Assembly: GCA_038373885.1 (NCBI GenBank)
Contig: JAWZYV010011610.1
Coordinates: 1-64,000, forward strand
Reading direction: 5' to 3'
DNA: 64,000 nt
Source of the DNA: Cheiracanthium punctorium
Lineage: Eukaryota > Arthropoda > Arachnida > Araneae > Cheiracanthiidae
In this document: positions 22,648-35,214 of the stretch, piece by piece
Position numbering within the stretch: position 1 is the first letter of the stretch
Layout of the letters: each line of letters starts with the position of its first letter
Made by a program: the position numbers and the translations under genes
The notes under the pieces: model-generated
Databases searched by the model: none
Told to the model about the DNA's origin: nothing
The model's input: the letters and a program-made list of their open reading frames with translations, nothing else

Positions 22648-23779
22648 AGATCGATATTTTATTAAATGCATTAATTGCCAATCATAATTAATTAATAATA
22701 ACACCATACCTCCCCATACTCGAAAAGTTAACACATCCTATTATTAATCGGTTACACAATAACCGCCCCCCCTTCTCTTGAGACGGGCGGGCCCCTACCC
22801 TCCCAATCCGTGCCTGATAAGAGTTGTTTATACAACCCTATGAACGAACTATCGGATCTACAAGCACTTAACTATACAGGTCATGTGATCGTTACCTAGA
22901 ACATACATACCCAATTTGCACTCAATCGAATGTACCATTTAGACGCTAGCGCACTTTCAAAAATTTCCGTCCATAAACAGTAAAAAACAGCTCTTTTTTT
23001 ACAGGGCTGCAAACAAGAGCTAAGTCCTATACACATCAAAATCAATACCGGTCGTGCGACGGTGGTCTATAATAGACATAGCAAATTTGAGCTCAATCGA
23101 ATGCACCGTTTAGGAGCTATCGTGTTCACTCATATATATACATGCATCCTAACTAATATTATAAATGCGAAAGTGAGTCTGTTTGTTTTTTTGTTTGTTT
23201 ATGACGCTTTCACGCCTAAACCGCTGAATCGATTAGGATGCATTTTGGTTTAGATATAGAGGGGACCCTGGAGTTGGTTATAGGCTAATTAGAATTTTAG
23301 ATTTTTAATTACTTTTTTAATTATTAATTAAAAACCGTTTTTACATTGCCATGGTTGGCGAGTTTCGCCCGTATCAAATGATTCATGTTTTGAGCTAACA
23401 AGAATGCTATTACTTCAATAAATAAGCGCGCGTGCATCTGAAAAACATTAAATACCACGGAAATTAAGCCAGTTTTATGCCAAATCTATCTATCTGTAGT
23501 AATACAAATGAATATTCTCCAGACAAATCTACAGAAAGCAGGGCTTTGAAAATTTGAACATGATTGAGTCCATAACTTCGGTAAAGTGCACCTGAGGCTC
23601 AAAATTTTGAAATTTTAACTGCTTTTCAAACTATTAATTAAAAGCCGTTTTATCGCCCGCAAAAAACATTTATGCTTTTCAAATAAAGCAGAAATTCTAT
23701 TTGCAAAATCACATGCATTTGAAAAACATGGAAATTATGTTGATTTTACGCCAAATTAAAAAGCATAAGTAAAGAAAAG

Positions 23780-23951
23780 GGTACTTACGTATTATCCCGG
23801 CGGTCCGCCAAGACAAGCGATTTTTTGCCGCAATAAATGCCGGGCACATGAAATTATTAATGGTTTTTAATACGATTGGCAACAGTTTGGCAACCCATTT
23901 GACGATAAAACAGTTTGGCGGGAATGACCGCTGGGATAATACGTAAGTACC
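23780..23951. mobile_element. MITE with GGTACTTACGTATTATCCC ends
   Basis: Nearly perfect terminal repeats: GGTACTTACGTATTATCCC on the left and its complement on the right with one G/T-type difference. Flanks AAGAAAAG and AAGAAAAA suggest an 8-bp TSD. A second, more diverged copy is at 58339-58511. The interior repeats TTTGGC/GCCAAA-type motifs. Superfamily unresolved. Confidence 0.75.
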
Positions 23952-23995
23952 AAGAAAAATCCAGATGTGTTTCTTAAAGTTCATAAATTTCCAAA

Positions 23996-24130
23996 TCCTA
24001 CCAATAATATAAATGTGTACGTTTGTGTGTTTGGATGTTTTTGACTGAATCACACAAAAATGGTTGAACGGATTTGAAAAAATTTGTAATGAAAATAGCT
24101 TATGCCCTGGATTAACATACAGGCAGCCTT
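23996..24130 (+). mobile_element. Second Helitron-like 5' end, nested
   Basis: TCCTACCAATAATATAAATG then TGTACGTTTGTGTGTTTGG and ACTGAATCACACAAAAATGG closely follow the Helitron 5' pattern, inside the 23.1-25.1 kb element and preceded by A. It has no 3' end of its own and may share the one at 25111. Confidence 0.6.
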
Positions 24131-24302
24131 TCAAACATATAGCATAAATAATTCTTTTACAAAGACGCTCAAAATAATTCTAATGCATTGCGCTCTATGG
24201 AAATTTTGTAGCTACTAAACCGATTGTAAAACTTTTTTCACTGATTAAAGGTTACATTATTCCTGAGTATCATTGTTTGTTTTTGGATTAAGACCGATTG
24301 AC

Positions 24303-24470
24303 TGCACTAGGGTCCTAGGCCTATATGGAAAATTCCTCTGTGGGGGATTTTCTAAGGGATCCTAGCCCGTATTTATGCGAGGTTTTTTAGAAAACCACGG
24401 AAAACTGGGAGCGGCTAGGTCGACAGGCGCGACCGGGGTTTGAATCTGGCACCTCCCCCTTGCAGTTTTG
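24303..24470 (-). mobile_element. tRNA-derived SINE family B, copy
   Basis: Shares GAAAACCACGGAAAACT and CGACCGGGGTTTGAATCTGG with copies at 52785-53478 and 62627-62815. On the reverse strand the B-box-like element is CCAGATTCAAACCCC. Partial: the A-box end is not clear here. Confidence 0.6.
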
Positions 24471-25347
24471 AGAGCAGAACTTCTTAAACACTGGTGGCAT
24501 CCTAAGTGTTATAGGCTCCATTTAATGCATATATCACAGATAGTTCTTTTACAGGGATGCTAATAAGAATTACATTACGCTCTATGTGCATCTCTAAGTA
24601 CTGAACCGATTCCTAAACTTTTTTACTGATAGTAAGCTACACTATTCTTGAGTATTATAGGCTAAAATTCATGCATGTAGCATAAATAGTTCCTTTACAG
24701 GAACACTCAAAATAATTCTAATACATTACGCTCTCTGGGTATCTCTGTAACTACAGAACCGATTCTCAAACTTTTTCACTAATAGAAAGCTGCTCTATTC
24801 CTGATTAACGTAGACTAAAATTCATGCATATAGCATAAATATTTCTTTTACAAAACAGTTCGCAAATACTGTCATAACTGTCTCTATTCGCCAAATGCCT
24901 GAAAAAAATCTAAATTTAGTAACTCTGTGCATATTCTCTTATTTTAAATGAAGTAAACATGCATTATACTTCATTTGAAACAAGTAAAAAGCAAATAATA
25001 TTTAAATGCAGTTCCTTTTGTCGCAACAATATTTGTTATTCACACATGCTACATTTCTGTCGGGACCCAATTCTAAAGCCGACGCGGACGAAGTCGCGGG
25101 GTCGCAGCTAGTACATACATACATTTCGAAAAAATAGCATATATGAATTCATTCAGAAGACCTCAAAACGTGTCAATACATCAAAGTTGATTTTTTTCAT
25201 GATTGCAATACTATCCTTACATGGTACATGTTCGGAAAATAAAAATGCTCTAAATAAGATAGGAAAAAAAAAAATCTTTTTTTTCTTTTTCCTCAGGAAA
25301 AATTCCTCTTATTAATTTTCAGAAAGTGACACATTTTAAATTTGTGT

Positions 25348-25460
25348 GCGGCGCTGCACAGTTGGCTTTGTCAAAAAAGGACTAACTCTGTAGCACAAAA
25401 TGGGCGATTCGGTCGACCGCCATGTTGCTGGTAGTTAACACGATAGTTGGCAACGGGTGT
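25348..25460 (-). mobile_element. Diverged hairpin MITE fragment
   Basis: GCACAGTTGGCTTTGTCAAA, GGTCGACCGCCATGTTGCTG and GTAGTTAA match the core of the TTAA hairpin MITE family. Neither terminus is preserved. Confidence 0.55.
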
Positions 25461-26829
25461 ATTTTATGGGGCTTTGGCATCATTTAAACCTATTTTTGCG
25501 ATTATCACCACTTGTCAAAGGGCAACATAATTTCGAAAATAACTAATCGTAACATTTCGAAGATACCATAGTGTAACTGACTGACATATATAAGAAATAG
25601 TCAAAGTTTCTATTTTTCTTTTAGCTAGTGGAACCACAGGGTTCGTAAGAATACTGAACTAGGGATATCTAATACAATTTTTAAACTGTCAAAAACTATC
25701 TTATCTATGCGATCAGAAACACTAATAAGAAATATTAAAAAATTGAAATCATATTGAAACCTAGTTCTTAAAAATTATTATAATACGCAGTGGTTTATGT
25801 TTCGATAAGCTAACGTGAATCCGAGTGCAATGGCTGTATTCAAATTCGCATATATACGCAATTAAAATGGCTTTCAATTCGAATTTTCATTTAAAAGCAG
25901 TTTGAATCTGTTTAAGAGATGCAGAGAAATTTGCAATCTACGCTGTGCGGCACTGCTTCCGCAAATTTCATTATACCGGGAGATTCAAAATAGATGTTAA
26001 GGCGATTATTTTTTAAACCGTAAGTGATCGAAACATACTTCCAATTAGATAAGTTCGTCCAGTTAAGAGTAGCTTTCAGATATGGCATTTTTTTTTAACT
26101 GTGGGGCTTGTATACATATTGAAATACGAAATTTAATTTTTATACAGTCCCTCCTTTCCTACCCTTTATATTTAGTAAGAATGTTGAACTTTGCCAAAGA
26201 AAATTAACAAAGCAAATCCCATATTTCTACGTGGAACAGTTTCCGAGATATATCAATTTGAAAATTTTAGCATTTGTCGCCAAGCAATACGGGAATGCCT
26301 CTAAAGTGAGAAAAATGCAATTACTTTTCAAATGAAGTTAATTTATGTTATTAACCATTCTATAGACAGGGTTGACTTCTGAAATCCTAATTTAGCTATA
26401 ATTTTCCTATAACGCACGTTTGGCAGTTTATAGTGAAAGTTACTACACTATAGTAACCCACATCATTATTTTGCCATTCTCTTTTACACTTTAAAATTCC
26501 TTCTCTAGAAGCGTGACGTAATTACTGGATGAACCCCCTAAAAGACTAAATTATCGCTAATTTCATAACGTTGTACCCAGGGGTCACGCCGGCTTTTTTT
26601 AATGTTTTGCCAATCCATTCACCAAATTAGATTTTGCCGGACATCATTAAGAAATGCAATTGCCAATATTTTCGTCAAATCTTATTTTCTTTCGCCAAAC
26701 TAATTTTATTATCGCAATTTGCGACGTTGGTAGTCGACAGCGCGACTCCTGAAGTTGTACCTATCCATTCAGGTAAAACTGCACTTGTTAATTTCATACG
26801 TTTGAGCGCGTTTAATTCTCTGTCTCAAT
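25461..26829. other. Non-coding AT-rich sequence
   Basis: No supported gene or element; several short AT-rich open frames only. Confidence 0.4.
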
Positions 26830-27205
26830 GACAGCTGGCTGTGCGGCACAACCAGCTGCGTCAAAAAAAGGTCTCTAGATCTGTAGCACGCGATGAACGT
26901 TTCGATCGCCCGCCATCTTGCTGGTAGTTAAGTCGAGTGATGGCAACGACTGCCCTTTTTTCAGCATAGGAAAATCTATCCAGCTGTTCTCGCATTCTTC
27001 CATTTTTCAGCAGATGTCAGTGCTGTTAAAAATAATCGTGACCTTTATTTTACGGGAAATGACGAGCTAAAAAAGTAAAGGATTCTCGTGGAGCTATGTC
27101 ACCCGCAACTATTTTTATAGAAATCAAATCTATTCTTCGTGACTGGCAACAGTCAAAACGTCAGAGTTTGGTGTTCCCAGAGAGGGAACACTGCGCGTTA
27201 AAGGG
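26830..27205 (-). mobile_element. piggyBac-type hairpin MITE, one arm only
   Basis: Starts at the hairpin tip ACAGCTGGCTGTG and continues through the CGCCATCTTGCTGGTAGTTA arm to the CTGCGCGTTAAAGGG terminus, followed by TTAT in place of TTAA. The other arm is missing, so it is a 5'-truncated or recombined copy. Confidence 0.75.
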
Positions 27206-27843
27206 TTATAGGGCGAAGCTGAAAAACTGATAATCCTGAACGCTAGTCGTAATGAGTAAATGTCTCGAAAACGGGTCTGAAAAATCTAAGCCAAGTGGAG
27301 GAAATTTTCTCTAACATTGTAATTTTTGTGAAGAGTAAAATATCATAAGCTAGACTCGGCATATGTAATTAAATTACTCCTGCAAGGCTAAATATGCACA
27401 AGTTCCCTGATAAAATTAAGAGCAGGCCCGAGTACGGCTACATGGGCCCCGGAACTTCAGATATTTCGGGGCCCACTCTAGAAAATGCAGAGATAAATTA
27501 ACAAAGTTTTCCAAGTTCATGCCTCTTAATGAGTGGAAGAAAAAGGCTGGAGACCTTAAGTCACCAAAAGAATCTTTCTTTTCATGATCTCCCTCGCCTA
27601 ACCTCCTACAACAGATAATTCATATGCATTGGCTCAGTGATAGGTACCTTATTTTTCAGTCAGTCAGCCACCTTCAATACATATCATTCATTCCATGTAA
27701 AGTTTAACACAAGTCCGTTCGCTTGATATTACGCAAGTATAATGAATTTACTCACTTTCATCCAAATCGCCCCAGATCCAAGAAAAGTTACAAAATTCTC
27801 CGACGCTATTGTAACATATCGAGATGTTGACATGACGTCATTT
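27206..27843. other. Non-coding sequence
   Basis: Includes a weak hAT-like patch at 27422-27480 (GCAGGCCCGAGTACGGC ... GGGGCCC) without TSD. No gene seen. Confidence 0.4.
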
Positions 27844-27847
27844 TTAA

Positions 27848-28544
27848 CCCTTTCGCGCCGAGTGTCACGTATACGTGCCAGTAAGAAACGCACTCAGTTC
27901 CCGGCAGACACGCTGGCGTGCCAGAGCGTTTCCTCGTTCACCCCCTGCCGTCACACAGTTGTGCCAGTGTCCTGGAACGTTTTAAAAACTATGACATGGC
28001 ACAAGATGGCATTGTATGTCCATGCGGTTACAGATACATGTAGATTTGACCTTCTACTCAGAATGGGAGTAGCATGACTCACATACACGTGGTTTTTGAT
28101 AATACAAACGTAAGTTGAAAGGAATGTTTCTGAATGGTATACTTTATGACGGCTCTATAAATTCGTACGTGGTATTTCTTTATAGTAAGCAGGGAGTTTT
28201 ATTTTCGCTACAGCGTTGGGTATTACGGTTTGCAGTCCAGTTTTTAGTGCATAATTAGATCTAGTAGACGTGGATTTTTTCTCATTTTACAGTTAGAATG
28301 TCGAAGCTTCGAAAGTATTAGAGCTTGAAATAGCAGAAATGGCGCAAATTATTTGAAAGTATGAGATATTGATTCTGAAGCAGATTCAGATAGTAGTGAT
28401 AGTGACACTATAATATATTCTGATTGTTCTGTTCATGGATTTAGGCTTAATCGCGAAAAACTCTCCGGCCCTGGACAGACACTTGCGAAAGACACTGCCG
28501 GCCTCAGCGATAAGCGCGCGTTTGCGCTTCCCATCGCGAAAGCG
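27848..28544 (+). mobile_element. piggyBac-type element with internal deletion
   Basis: Flanked by TTAA on both sides (27844-27847, 28545-28548). Ends CCCTTTCGCGCCGAG and, in reverse complement, CGCTTTCGCGATGGG. Near 28364-28430 a frame encodes a D/S-rich acidic stretch (D-I-D-S-E-A-D-S-D-S-S-D-S-D), like the acidic N-terminus common in piggyBac transposases. It follows a possible M-S-K-L-R-K start at about 28299. The catalytic domain is absent, so this is a deletion derivative of a larger autonomous element. Confidence 0.75.
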
Positions 28545-28779
28545 TTAATTCATGAAGTCTGAATACAGTCAAACGTACTCCAGTGATTTTTACAAATATT
28601 AAGCGCAAATTGGGAAGTATAAGGGAAAAAAGCATTTTAGTAAACAATTTAAAACTTGATTATATGACCATGATTTATAAAATAGTGACCATGATTTATA
28701 AAATAGTTTAAAATTCGACCCAATTCTCTATGTATATTTTATTCAAACTGTTAGCACAGTAAAGCGGTATTTTATAAAA

Positions 28780-28835
28780 AAAATTTGGAGGCCGCGGGAG
28801 CATACCCCAATTGCCCATGCAGTAAAAAGGGCCCT
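28780..28835 (-). mobile_element. hAT terminal fragment
   Basis: On the reverse strand CAGGGCCCTTTTTACTGCAT followed by GGGCAATTGGGG matches the CAGGGCCY...GGGCAAATCGGG end of the hAT MITEs at 41620, 43636 and 45726. Second end not found. Confidence 0.5.
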
Positions 28836-29003
28836 GGTCAAGAGGAAGGAAAATTTTAACTGGTAGCAATACCAACCCATAAGAAAAAATCCTGCGAAAA
28901 GCAATCATTCCGGTAGTTTCGATAAGCAGAGTCTGTCATTGTCTACGAACTTTAAAAACAGTCGTAAAACTTATAAATCATTAGTCTTTTCAGATGCTTT
29001 TAA

Positions 29004-29601
29004 CCCTTTGAGGCGCAACCCTTCCCAATGCTGAAAAAAGGGCAGCCATTGTCAACGCTCGACTTAACTACCAGCAAGATGGCGGAGGATCGAAACGTTC
29101 ATCGCGTGCCATAGATCTAGAGACCTTTTTTTGACGCAGCTGGCTATTCTATCATGAAGGCATCGAACGATTGGTGGAACGATCCAACAAATGTCTGCAG
29201 CGACTGGAAGATTATGTATAGAAATAGTGTGCTTTATGTAATGCTTGTGCACAGCCAGCTGCGTCAAAAAAGGGTCTCTAGATCTGACACGCGATGAACG
29301 TTTCGATCGTCCGCCATCTTGCTGGTAGTTAAGTCGAGCGATGGCAACGGCTGCCCTTTTTTCAGCATTGGGCAATCTATCCAGCTGTTCTCTCATTCTT
29401 CCATTTTTCAACACATGTCAGTGCTGTTAAAAATAATCGTGACAGTTTTTACGTGAAAGGACGTGCTAAAGAGTAAAGGATTCTCGTGGAGCTATGTCAC
29501 CCACAACTCTTAATAGAAGTCCAATCTATTCTTCGTGACTGGCAACAGTCAAAACGTCACAGTTTGGTGTTCCCAGAGTGGGAATACTGCGCGTTAAAGG
29601 G
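29004..29601 (-). mobile_element. piggyBac-type hairpin MITE, full two-armed copy
   Basis: The most complete family member. Perfect TTAA on both sides (29000-29003, 29602-29605), ends CCCTTTGAGGCGC and GCGCGTTAAAGGG. The two interior arms (29030-29145 and 29253-29375) are inverted copies carrying the GATGGCGGA / TCCGCCATC core, the GATCTAGAGACC block and CAGCTGGCT. A ~110 bp unique loop separates them. RNA from it would fold into a long hairpin. Confidence 0.9.
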
Positions 29602-29605
29602 TTAA

Positions 29606-30010
29606 ATGCTACTTGTCCATAAATGGACCACATAACACTCGTTTCAAAATCTGTCCAAGAAGGCGATGAAATAGACTTGCCAATCAATGATTTTGTGGAT
29701 ACATCCTAGTTTGAATTTCAGTATTTTACACAGTAGAGCAAGAATATAGTGACAACATCCATTCAATTCAAACAGACTTTATTACAGCAGAATCAAGTGA
29801 AACAGTACATGTTCTTGAATAGGCGTAACATTAAGACTTTCAAGAATACAAAAAGTTCCTAAAATAAAATATTTGTCATACAAGTTTCTTGAACTCATTT
29901 TCTACAAAGAGATTTTCATGCTTCATAGAAACAAAAGCTAACCGAAGCCTCAACTCTGGTATTTAAATCTATATAAACCTTAAAATAACAAACTTACAAT
30001 ATAAGATTCC
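29606..30010. other. Right edge of TE cluster and presumed 3' end of a transcript
   Basis: No gene seen. Contains the AATAAA signal on the reverse strand (29778-29783), after which sequence is mostly unique for about 9 kb. Confidence 0.4.
29778..29783 (-). promoter_or_regulatory. Candidate poly(A) signal, reverse strand
   Basis: Reverse-strand AATAAA preceding a GTCTGTTTG stretch. It lies at the downstream edge of the long repeat-poor region 30.2-39.2 kb, where a reverse-strand 3' UTR would end. Such hexamers are frequent in AT-rich DNA, so position is the only support. Confidence 0.25.
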
Positions 30011-30021
30011 ATTGTATGCTG

Positions 30022-30205
30022 CTCGAGGGCCACCCGGCTAGGGAGGGATACCTTGGACAGAGGACTTTGGGGATTCTAACGAATATTCATGTTACATCTG
30101 GAGAACCCCCGCCCCCCTCTCCAGACAGATGGCAGCGCGATAGGCTTGAACTCTGAACCTTCACAATTCGGCCGTCTACCATGTTCAGTATCCACCAAAG
30201 GGAGA
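30022..30205 (-). mobile_element. Possible tRNA-derived SINE
   Basis: On the reverse strand CATGGTAGACGGCCGAATTG followed by GGTTCAGAGTTCAAGCC resembles A- and B-boxes at tRNA-like spacing, and the segment is GC-rich in AT-rich surroundings. It contains TCCCCAAAGTCCTCTGTCC downstream. A single copy was seen, so the family is unproven. Confidence 0.35.
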
Positions 30206-33200
30206 CTCCAATAGATAGCAACATACCTTCAAAAGGAATTTGACAAAAATACTTTTTCATTGATAGGAGGGAGGCACATTCAAAATGCGACAACCTAAAA
30301 CAATTTAATTTGAAAATATTAGTGTATTCATTCTAGCTTTTAAAATGTTACAAAAGTTCTGGTTACACTAAAATTTTAAGAGTAATCACCGATTTCATGA
30401 ATGGTATAATTTTATATTTATGGTGGAAATCTAGAAAATTATTACATTCAAATGGAATTTTGAAAAATGAATTCATGCATATTAAATACACATTTAAGTA
30501 TCCGAACAGTAGTTTACTTGTTAAGACTACGCAAGGAAAATGAGAATATTAAAAGTTTTATGTACGCGATTTATATTGTATACAAGATATTCAGTTTTAT
30601 ATCCACATTCATAGTTTTACAGAATTCTAAAACTACAATACTGAAACCTGAATTTTAGAACAGTCCAACTGGATACATAGCCAGAGCTTATAAAAAGACT
30701 AATTTTTAATGAAATTCTAAAAAACATTTTTGTTCAAAGTTTTGTGAACTATGAATAAGCAATTGTGATAAACTAATCTGCAAACAGAACAGCTAGACGG
30801 AAATCGAATTTGACTTAACCCTTATTTTGCAAAAAAAGATTTTACAAAAGGAAAGGCAACATTAAAGATTTACCGTTTAATTTAATATTAAATATCTCGA
30901 GGACGACTAAGCCAAATAGAGGCACAAGCCTGAATACGCCTCGTTAGAATAGTCTCTCGAGAATCTTATCTTCTAACAAAATCAGTTAATTCTCAAAAGT
31001 TCATGAAGTAAGAAAGCACATTATCAATATTTCTAATAAAAAATGCATGTCACTCTGCATAACAAGGCAAAAACAATGTTGACAATACTCGACAAAAACT
31101 TGGGCTATATATTTTTGAAAATAATGAATTCTCGTATTACTCATAAATTTGTGACTACACTCCTCTTCTAGGTAAAAGAAAAAGCAGTATTCTAAAGTAT
31201 TCTAGCAAATATAGCAAGTCTTTGTCAGGGACGAATTCATAGTGAATGACTAATCTAAACAAAAGCGAAGATATGTGCATGCAGTATCATAATCTTATTT
31301 TTCAGGGACTAGGAACTTCAAGCATGAAAATTTGTACACCAAGTTTTCGATTGCAGAAAAAAAATTCCAGTAACTTTAAGCAAAATTTCATTTAACAAAA
31401 TGTTATTCCAAAATTTGTGACTTAGTAACTAAGATCAGAAAGAACAACTGAACTGTTCAATAATTTATAAAAAGCGAGCATTTGAAAAACTAGATAATTC
31501 ACATATTTGACACCAATGGACTTTTGCATAAATTAACACCTTTCTTATATTAAAAAAAATCTCTAGAAAAGCAAAGAACCTAATAAATAAGTTAAGCTGG
31601 TTAAGGTTTATGATTCTCGATCACAGAATCTTATGATATGCTTGAATTTAAGTATCCAAGCAATAGTCGACTTTCTTGTTCAGACTACACAAGGGATATC
31701 GTAGCATTAGGTACAAATTTAATCAATTCGTTTTGCAGAAGTATATATGACAGTGCAAATTATGCATTTTTAACACTAACTACTGTCACTGTATTTCAAA
31801 TTCTTTATAGCAACCACTCTCTTGCTATATTTAAAAAAAAAAAAAAAAAAAATAAGCACCTCTACCGTACAACTTAGTCTATAATAGTTACTTTTGAAGT
31901 AGACTTAAGTATTTAGTTCGTGCTGTAAAACTATTATGAAGTATGCTACAAGATCCCGGCAGTTTGGTTTAACAATTTCAGACTTTAATAAACAATTTGA
32001 CTAGAAAACAAAGATTTTAAAAATAAATCCCGATTATATTCTTGAGAAATATAAGCACAAATTCGGACTTCCATCCCGTACAACATTATAGGCAAGTTTT
32101 TGTCCTCAACTGTACACGCCGTTTGCAAAGATTAGATAGATGTAATCATCAAGCAAAGCTGTATGAATACGCATCAGTAAAGAAAAATACTTAAGTTTTA
32201 CACTTTAATTATGAGCATATTATTAATTTTTCATTTCACAAAACAATTTGTTTTGTCTTGATAACTAATTTGAGTTATCTTGATAACGAATAGCAAGTAG
32301 TAGAACGATGAGTTGTCTCACGACTATTAAATGCAAAAAGCTTCCATTTTCAATTCAAGAATTCAAAAAGTACTAATGCTAACGAGGCTTACTTCACGTT
32401 CACTTTGAACGTACAGAATATAGGTTGACTTTCGGATAATAATATCAGTTATCCGGTAAAGTTAAGATTGACTGAAGTTACTCAGGCAAGCAATTTTAAA
32501 TGAGGGTTACAGGATTATAGCATGGGTTAATACCCATTTCAAATCTCAATTATCTTTTTTGTTTAAAAACATAATTTTGAGTAACTTTAGGGAACGGTTA
32601 TTTATAACACTTCTATAATATTAAAAATTTAACGCTTTTGAATTAAAAAGTTCTTAAAAATAATTTCAAGAAAAAAGTACTTATACCGAGTACTGCCAAG
32701 AACTGCAGTATATGGACTTAGATTTCCATGAAGTTTATATTTAACAACACCAAGCCCAATTCCTTACTCAAAATTATGCAGCACTTTTATCATACCTAGT
32801 TCTAATACATTATAATCGGTTCTAATACATTACAATCTAGCTTTAAAGCATTACAAATTGACACATACTAATACTTTGAATTGTCATAATGCAAGAGAAT
32901 GGCAATTCGAAGAGTTCAAAATGCTCGTAGTAACAAACTTGAGCCCTACTAGCTTAGAAGCTTAAAGACTTAAGTACGCGTAGCTGATCACCCATGCTCT
33001 AAATAGCCATATATAGTTAACTATTGTTACGGGGATGTGGGGCGAAATTTAAGCTCCATCACTATCGCAAAAGCGCCGACATTCTACAAGAGATATCTTA
33101 CGTTTAGAAAACAATTCCACAGCAAACTAGTTAACTTAGCATCTTCCCTGGGTTTTTTATTTTATAGTTAAACTTCAAGGTAATTTAAAATTGCTAGTAT

Positions 33201-35214
33201 TCAAAATTTGATTTTATAATCATTTTGATTTTTGAAATAAAAATTAAGTTTTGAATAAGCTTAAAATTATCCGATGATTTATTATAATGAAATATATATC
33301 AAAGGATGGAACCTGTACAAATATTTTTATAGGGCCCAATACAGGCCCCATGCTTTGTAAATATTTCATTATATTTATTTAATAATAATAATTTCTACTT
33401 TTTGCAATGAAGATATACACTAGAGAGTTAAAACCTAGTGCCCGTAAAATAGAACGAACGCGTTAGAAATCCATAATTTTGTCCATCCCTCTGAAATTGC
33501 CGTCCTGTATTAGTGACACCCACTTTTACCGTTTTCTAATTAAAGTCCTGTTATTTTCCGCATAAATTTATTGTAATCGTGCCCGTTACAATATTTAGAA
33601 GTTTTAGGTAATGATTACTTTAAATTCAAAAAAATTGACTGAACTCCCTATTGCAAAACCGATCTCATTTGGACATTAACTGCTGCAAAACGAAAGTAAG
33701 TAATCAAACCCGGCATTAAACATTTACTACCATTAGATTTTAATGTATTAGAACTATGCGTATACTTACAGTTTTGCTTAAACTTCGCGGACAGTTTTTT
33801 TTACTGAAACTTCACGGCATCGAAGTCCATTTATTACGGTTTCAGCTCAGGCACGTAGAGTTATCTATTAAAAATTTTCCCTCTTAAATAAAAATTCTAC
33901 ATTTCAAAAAGGCAACTGATAGATAAAGATAATCTCATGTTATTCTGCAAGCGTAAAACAAGGCTTTTGCATAGAATTTCAGAATATTTTTAAAGATCTG
34001 TAGAAGTAGGCTGAATTTTTTATTTTAACTTGCCATACCGAAGTCCAGCAACAAATCTACAAATCCTTAAGAATTGTGGATAAAAATAAATTACAACCAC
34101 TACTAACATAATTTGGGCAAGTAGGAATGACAGTTTGTAAAGTAAATCTTCTCCCTCACGACAAATCTGATTCAGTACTACACTACAAAGCCTGTACAGC
34201 AAACTGAAACTTTATTTCATTACAAATAACAATAATAAATTGGTTTTAAAATTTCCTCACTTCCACCAAATCAGAATCCGACTTTCTTAGAAATGAGGAA
34301 ATTGGCAAATTTCTGCTTTGAGAAAAATGAAATAACTTCGGCACATGGTAGGCTTTTTGAAGTAATTTTCGCAAAAAAATTCTAAAGTCAAATAAATGAA
34401 AGCTTCATTTAAAAATTTCAATGGCGCTGGGAAATTCAGTTTTAATGTAAATTCTAGAACGTTTAAAATTTTTAGTTTTCCCACTTCGTTTGAAAACGAT
34501 TAAGGTGCAATTTTAACTCAAAGATAATTTGTTGAAGTAATAAGCTAACAGACTAATTTCAGACTTATTAAATTGGTGACGAAAAGTTTAATTTCAATGT
34601 TTATTGAAGATCGGCAAAAACTTACTGGGAATGCGATGGGAAGAGAGTGGTCACTTTTATTGAAGCAGTTAAATGACTTCTTTTTTCAGCTATAGTATAA
34701 ACTTATCCTTTAACATTACTATCTATCAATGCCACTTAGTTTAACCTCCAGCAGAACTGCACTTTAGCCTAATTAAATTCATTTCGTTTTTAATTTAATT
34801 TTCGAGATTCACGAAATAATCATTTCGGAAAATACGAAAACCTTTCAAATGTTACGATAATTTGTGAAGTTTTAAAAATTCAAATTTAACAGAATGGGAG
34901 CTTTAAGATTACTGTTAATTAATATTAGCCAAGCCTCCTAATTTTCAGTACTAGAAATTAAGGGCTTTGACCTTTTTAATAATGAATGTCCTCAAAGCCG
35001 GACATTTCATTTTAGTAGTTAATTTTCGTATAGTATTTTCATTTAAAAAGTGTTTTAAGTATTCCTAGTTTTACAAAAGAGACTGCAAAACGTTTGACTT
35101 TGAACTGCTCAGCTCATCTTTTCTCTTAAGTATATAGCTACTGCTGAACAGAATGCATGCAACTAATGTAATTCGGAGCATTCAATGCTGTCATTTTTTT
35201 TAGCGCTAACATTC
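30206..35214 (-). other. Long repeat-poor AT-rich region, possible 3' UTR
   Basis: About 5 kb without recognisable transposons, unlike the rest of the window. No coding exon could be supported on either strand. A 20-base A run lies at 31832-31851 and short duplications at 32806-32850. Repeat avoidance plus the upstream candidate exon (39169-39250) and the poly(A) signal suggest a long reverse-strand terminal exon. This is inference. Confidence 0.3.

Larger units (their letters stand above)
23147..25111 (+). mobile_element. Non-autonomous Helitron, about 1.97 kb
   Basis: 5' end TCCTAACTAATATTATAAAT followed by GCGAAAGTGAGTCTG, a TTTG run, and CGCTTTCACGCCTAAACCGC, a widespread arthropod Helitron start. 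3' end GGACGAAGTCGCGGGGTCGC then AGCTAG. It sits between A (23146) and T (25112), the Helitron A^T target. No helicase is coded. The interior holds a MITE (23780-23951), a second 5'-like end (23996) and a SINE (24303-24470). Repeat R copy 2 supplies the empty site. Confidence 0.88.
23060..25245 (+). repeat. Dispersed repeat R, copy 1, split by a Helitron
   Basis: The parts outside the Helitron (about 23060-23146 and 25112-25245) align continuously with 57390-57512 plus 58023-58100. Shared blocks: GAGCTCAATCGAATGCACC, TTTAGGAGCTAT, ATGAATTCA, AAAACGTGT and CCTTACATGGTACATGTTCG. Confidence 0.75.

Noticed and set aside
23709..24134. 141-codon reverse open frame, the longest in the window
   Set aside because: It lies antisense across a MITE, two Helitron termini and repeat sequence; the frame is fortuitous.
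31832..31851. A20 run as the tail of a processed pseudogene
   Set aside because: No coding-derived sequence or target-site duplication is visible upstream.
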